From positions 1-64,000 of the forward strand of contig NZ_BDAY01000002.1 in NCBI RefSeq assembly GCF_001612685.1: a stretch of 64,000 nucleotides of DNA, read 5' to 3'. The translations under genes were made by a program, and so were the position numbers. Below are positions 60,382-64,000 of this stretch, one piece after another. The DNA comes from Nocardia altamirensis NBRC 108246 (GTDB lineage: Bacteria; Actinomycetota; Actinomycetes; Mycobacteriales; Mycobacteriaceae). Each line of letters starts with the position of its first letter. The first letter of the stretch is position 1. Under the pieces are notes generated by a model. The model ran no database searches and had not been told where the DNA came from. It saw nothing but the letters and a program-made list of their open reading frames with translations.

Positions 60382-62100
60382 TCAAGGGTGGACGTACACG
60401 GGGACATCGTCGGCCCACGGTTGCCGAGTGACCATGTCGGCGACCTTCACATAACCGCGCTCGAACTCGCCGGTAGCAGCGTCTACCAGGCGATATTCCT
60501 GGGTTTGCCGGTGGATCGGCTGGGCGTCGAGCAGGACGACGCGCACCTCGCCCGGTTCGAAGTGGCAGCGTTGCTGTATCGCGGCGATCAGCTGCTCGTT
60601 GTGCATGTGGCCGTCGCCGAAGTTCCAGCCGACGGCGGTGCTGCAGAGGCGCTCGCCCTCGGTGACCACGTACTCGTCTTCACGGCTCGCAGGCATCGCC
60701 CGGTGCACGAGTGTGAACAGCGCCCGCCCGTGCGTGTTCATGGCGCGGAAGGCATAGCCGAGATACATCGGGATCTGGGCGCGGTCCTTGCCGTAGTACC
60801 GCTCCAGCTGCGCCTGCGGCATGCTGGCGATCGCGACGATGCCCGCGTCGATCTTCGCGGCCGCCGACGGTTTCACGCACCACAGCGTCGTATCCCAGTT
60901 GCCCGCGTAGTAACGCATGCCAGGCAGGAACGAAATCTTGCGCGGGAACAGGTTTCCCGCGATCACCGTGCCTGCGACCACCACGAACAGCAGCGCCACC
61001 GGCACCGGTCGGGTCAGCTCGCCGAGGCCGAGATCGGCGTGCGCGACGAACAGCGTGCCGACGCCGAAGATCATGAAGACGTTCCACTCCAACGGAACTC
61101 CCATCGGGATGGCGGTGAGGATCCCGAGATGGAAACACACCATCACGAACGCGGCGATCGCCGTCGGCCAGCCGCCGTGCGCGAAGAACAACACCACCGG
61201 AACGGCCAGCTCCACCGCGGTGGCGGCGTGCGCGACGAGACGCGACAGCCTGCCTGGCCGCAGATCGTCGGGGAAGTTCTCGAAGAACTTGCGCTTGAGC
61301 GACTTTCGGCGCACCACCGGGCTGTTGGACATCATCGTGGACACCACGAACGGAAAATGCTTGTTCAGCTTCGAGATCGCCGCGCCCATCCAGATCACCA
61401 GGAAAACGACCTTCGCGGCGATCAGCGGGTCGGCGGCGGTGAACAGGAACGCGATGGTGAGCGGCGCGTAGACCTCGCCGCGCGCCGCCAGGAAGATCAC
61501 CTTGTCGCGCAACCCGAGTACCGCGAGCACGCCGAGGATTCCGGCGATCTGCCAGGTCGGCAGGATCCCGACCGTCGTGTCCAGCGCCGGTATCGGCCCG
61601 GTGCCGTTGGACAGCAACGCGATCGAGGTCAGCACCAGCAGCGCCGCGTACAAGGCGACATCCACCGGCGTGCGGCTGGATCCCTTTGTCAGCGGCACCC
61701 GATTCGGCCACGGCGGTAGCCGAATGGTCTTGGGCCGCAGCCAATACAGGATCGAGCCGAACGGCGGCACGAACCGGTTGTTCAGCGGCCCGAACCCGCA
61801 ACCGAGCCCGATCACCTCGAACAGCAGCGTGTACAGCACCACTTTCTCGAAGACGATCGGCTCCGACCACCAGTCGCCGACGGCCGTGAACCCGTCGATG
61901 CCCTTGGTGGACAGGACGATCAGCCAGCCGCCGAGGATGTAGAGGCCGACCTTGCCGACATAGAACAGGTGCAGCACGACCGGGGTGCCGAAGCCGACCT
62001 CGGCCCAATGCCTGGCCATCGGCCGGATCCGCTCGCCGCGGGTGCCCTTGCTCCACTCCGCCATGTCGACCACCGGCAGTTCGGGCTCGCGAAATCCCAT
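60382..62100 (-). CDS. DUF3556-family multi-spanning membrane protein
   Basis: A 572-residue protein with about ten hydrophobic segments in the N-terminal two thirds and a soluble C-terminal part. The family occurs in mycolata and its function is unknown. Typical stretches are RHWAEVGFGTPVVLHLFYVG and the later SNSPVVRRKSLKRKFFENFP. GGAG lies 8 nt before ATG 62100. It is the largest uncharacterised membrane gene in the window and stands alone. Confidence 0.75.
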   Translation of the reverse strand: MGFREPELPVVDMAEWSKGTRGERIRPMARHWAEVGFGTPVVLHLFYVGKVGLYILGGWLIVLSTKGIDGFTAVGDWWSEPIVFEKVVLYTLLFEVIGLGCGFGPLNNRFVPPFGSILYWLRPKTIRLPPWPNRVPLTKGSSRTPVDVALYAALLVLTSIALLSNGTGPIPALDTTVGILPTWQIAGILGVLAVLGLRDKVIFLAARGEVYAPLTIAFLFTAADPLIAAKVVFLVIWMGAAISKLNKHFPFVVSTMMSNSPVVRRKSLKRKFFENFPDDLRPGRLSRLVAHAATAVELAVPVVLFFAHGGWPTAIAAFVMVCFHLGILTAIPMGVPLEWNVFMIFGVGTLFVAHADLGLGELTRPVPVALLFVVVAGTVIAGNLFPRKISFLPGMRYYAGNWDTTLWCVKPSAAAKIDAGIVAIASMPQAQLERYYGKDRAQIPMYLGYAFRAMNTHGRALFTLVHRAMPASREDEYVVTEGERLCSTAVGWNFGDGHMHNEQLIAAIQQRCHFEPGEVRVVLLDAQPIHRQTQEYRLVDAATGEFERGYVKVADMVTRQPWADDVPVYVHP

Positions 62101-62253
62101 CAGGCGCACTCCGATCCGTGCTGGCGCGCGGGTGCTGACACGACGTGCCTGGCGGGCGCGCGACGCTGATCTCCGACGATAGCGAGCGAAGCTGCCGCTC
62201 AGACCGTTTCCGGCGCAGTGCGACACACGGTCCCGGTCACCGGGACCGACCGT

Positions 62254-62883
62254 TCAGCGACTCGGTTCCGGATGCGGCATCCGCCACGCTTCGGCCAACC
62301 GGGAGGGGTGCACCTGTGCGCCGCCGCCGAAGAATTCGCAGAACTTCATGATCAAGGGATCCCACCCGACCGGGTCGATGTACTGGGTGCCAGGCAGGAC
62401 CAGGTCGTCGGCCACGTGGGCGCGCACGACCCGGACGGTGTGTGCGATGGCGTCGGTATCGATGCCGAACGGCGCGGCCGAGAGCAGCTCGCATTCGAGT
62501 TGGATCGGGCACTCGGCCACCCGAGGGGCGGCGACGAGATCGGACGGGACCGGTGTGAGCCCGGCGGCGCCGAACTTGTCCGGCTCGTGCCGGTAGCCCT
62601 TGTTGACCTTATGCGGTGACAGTGTCGGCGAACCGGTCAGCAGGGCGAGCCGGTCGACGGCGGTGACCAGGTCCGCGGAGGGCAGGTTCAGCACGCACTC
62701 GCGTTCACGGGCCAGGTTGATGGTGGTCTGTGCGCCGGTGTTCATCCCGAGCATGCACTGATCGTCGAGCCACCACGCCGACGACATCGGTGCCAGGTTC
62801 GCCGTCCCGTCCGGGTTGCGGGTACTGATCAACACGACCGGGGTGCCGAAATACAGGACCTTGAGATCAACTACGCGATGCAT
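62254..62883 (-). CDS. Flavin reductase-like (split-barrel) protein
   Basis: A 209-residue split-barrel FMN-binding protein resembling flavin reductases that feed reduced flavin to two-component monooxygenases. GTPVVLISTRNPDGTANLAP and ARERECVLNLPSADLV are the family-style barrel segments. Its partner oxygenase is not adjacent. ATG 62883. Confidence 0.75.
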   Translation of the reverse strand: MHRVVDLKVLYFGTPVVLISTRNPDGTANLAPMSSAWWLDDQCMLGMNTGAQTTINLARERECVLNLPSADLVTAVDRLALLTGSPTLSPHKVNKGYRHEPDKFGAAGLTPVPSDLVAAPRVAECPIQLECELLSAAPFGIDTDAIAHTVRVVRAHVADDLVLPGTQYIDPVGWDPLIMKFCEFFGGGAQVHPSRLAEAWRMPHPEPSR

Positions 62884-63036
62884 AGGGCCACGGTGCCGTC
62901 GCCGCGGTGCGGGCGCTGGCGGAAAGCGGACGCGGCGTTGGGCTGACGACGTGGCGTCGCATGGCCTCTGTTGCTACTCGATGTGGGCGGTGGAGCGCTG
63001 GAGGGCGGTCGGGATTGCAGCGTCGAAGGCGCGGAA

Positions 63037-64000
63037 CTACACAGCGCCGATGGCGATCAGGCTGCGGGCGCAGTCGAGCACCGCCTGCTCGGCGGGGCGC
63101 GGCCGCCAGCCGAGGACACGCTCGGCCTTCTCGATGCTGTGCCGATTACGTCGGCCGAGGGCGGGGGTGATCTCGCGCAGCGACGGGTCGGCCAGGCGGG
63201 CGAAGAGCCGGACCGCGAAATCGGGGAGCTGCCGGGTGGCGACGGCGCTGCCCTGCGCGCCGAGCTTGGTGTGCAAGGTCTGCGCCATATCCCGCATCCA
63301 GGTGAACTCGCCTGTCGCCAAGAACCGTTCGCCGCCTGCGCCGGGTGCGGTCATCGCCTTGATATGGATGTCGGCGAGGTCGCGGACGTCGACGATCTCG
63401 AATCCGATGCGCGGCACGCCGCGCATGGTGCCCGAGAGCATCCGCGCGATGATGCTGACCGAGCCGGTATTGGCGGCGGTGAGGACAGGGCCGAAGACCG
63501 CGCCGGGCAGGACCGTGGTGAGCTCGGTGCGACTCTGGTTGTCGCGCATGAAGTCCCACGCCGCCAGCTCGGCGACGGTCTTGGATCGGCGGTAGGGGAT
63601 CAGCGTTGGATCTTCGGGATCGGTCCACAGTGTCTCGTCGGTAATGCCTTCTGTCGCATAGGAAGACGGGCTTGCCGCGTTTGCCGCCGAGGTCATCACC
63701 ACCCGGCGCACTCCGGCCGCGGTCGCGGCGCGCAGCACCCGCAGCGCGCCGTCGCGTGCGGTGGCGACCAGCGTGTCGGCGCTGCCGGTGCTGGCGATGC
63801 CGAGTGGTGAGGCGACGTGCAGCACGTAGTCGACGTCCGCCATCGCGGCGTCCCAGCCGTGGTCGGAGGTCAGGTCGGCGACCGCGAAGCTCAGCCGTCC
63901 GGCCGGGTCGATTTTGGCGGCCACCGCCGAGGTGACCGCGTTCGCCTTGTCTTTGTCCCGCACGGTGGTGCGCACGTGGTAGCCGCGTCCGAGCAGTTCG
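63037..64000 (-). CDS. NAD-dependent epimerase/dehydratase (extended SDR), 5-prime end beyond the window
   Basis: A truncated extended SDR; the frame runs off the right edge. Visible parts: VDYVLHVASPLG, VVMTSAANA, the Y-x3-K motif in PYRRSK, and the C-terminal substrate-binding part. It resembles dihydroflavonol reductase-like and 3-beta-HSD-like enzymes. The Rossmann Gly motif and the true start lie beyond 64000. Confidence 0.85.
   Translation of the reverse strand, partial: ELLGRGYHVRTTVRDKDKANAVTSAVAAKIDPAGRLSFAVADLTSDHGWDAAMADVDYVLHVASPLGIASTGSADTLVATARDGALRVLRAATAAGVRRVVMTSAANAASPSSYATEGITDETLWTDPEDPTLIPYRRSKTVAELAAWDFMRDNQSRTELTTVLPGAVFGPVLTAANTGSVSIIARMLSGTMRGVPRIGFEIVDVRDLADIHIKAMTAPGAGGERFLATGEFTWMRDMAQTLHTKLGAQGSAVATRQLPDFAVRLFARLADPSLREITPALGRRNRHSIEKAERVLGWRPRPAEQAVLDCARSLIAIGAV

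Noticed and set aside
1-64000. CRISPR arrays, rRNA and tRNA genes, prophage
   Set aside because: No regularly spaced repeat series with unique spacers, no rRNA-like conserved segments, and no tRNA cloverleaf were recognised on reading; a tRNA or CRISPR scan would settle this.

Overview
The window is high-GC actinobacterial chromosome, most likely Nocardia or a close mycolic-acid-containing relative. The clues are an LCP ligase with a LytR_C domain, Ldt-type L,D-transpeptidases, a DUF3556 membrane protein, a DUF4254 protein, WXG100-like proteins, abundant GTG starts, and many leaderless promoters with a TANNNT box 6-7 nt before the start codon. It is ordinary gene-dense chromosome. No rRNA, tRNA, prophage or CRISPR array was seen. 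One IS1341/IS605-type TnpB gene is the only clear mobile element.

Layout. 0-12.5 kb: FUSC membrane protein, SRPBCC protein, LCP cell-wall ligase, an SDR lacking its Tyr, a P450 divergent from an HxlR regulator, a PLP decarboxylase, lipoprotein L,D-transpeptidase, NTF2-like protein, ketopantoate-reductase-like enzyme, M24 peptidase. 12.5-14.2 kb: SAM methyltransferase divergent from a tRNA-dependent cyclodipeptide synthase (CDPS), the best natural-product lead in the window. 14.2-21 kb: glycerol island (glpF-glpK-glpD on minus, IclR/GylR-type regulator and a second glpK on plus) with two matching palindromic operators. 21-25.3 kb: fatty-acid desaturase, then a translationally coupled four-gene cassette with a WXG100-like protein and a lipoprotein. 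25.5-31.6 kb: SDR plus tandem-HTH TetR, PPOX-type oxidoreductase, DUF72, alpha/beta hydrolase lacking its nucleophile, PucR-type regulator. 31.8-36.3 kb: small and orphan genes, including a 29-residue hydrophobic peptide with its own terminator and an Ala-rich ORF apparently split by a frameshift. 36.3-42.7 kb: secreted GH1 enzyme, VOC protein, TnpB element, DUF1304 protein, second L,D-transpeptidase, TerD-AIM24 fusion.

42.7-46.7 kb is a copper amine oxidase / amino-acid permease / TetR operon for aromatic amine use. 47-49.5 kb holds an N-acyl-D-amino-acid deacylase coupled to a TetR gene, followed by a crotonase, a MEDS/HATPase protein and another TetR. From 52 to 59 kb exported enzymes dominate: lipoprotein carboxylesterase, lysozyme-like protein, glutamic (G1) endopeptidase, sialidase-fold protein and S1 protease, mixed with NUDIX and TerD genes. 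The window ends with an epoxide-hydrolase-like enzyme, a DUF3556 protein, a flavin reductase-like protein and a truncated NAD-dependent epimerase.

Functional themes are cell-wall remodelling (LCP, two Ldts, lysozyme-like protein), glycerol catabolism, amine and D-amino-acid scavenging, extracellular hydrolysis, and a possible diketopiperazine product from the CDPS. All family calls come from motif recognition by eye. No database search was run.
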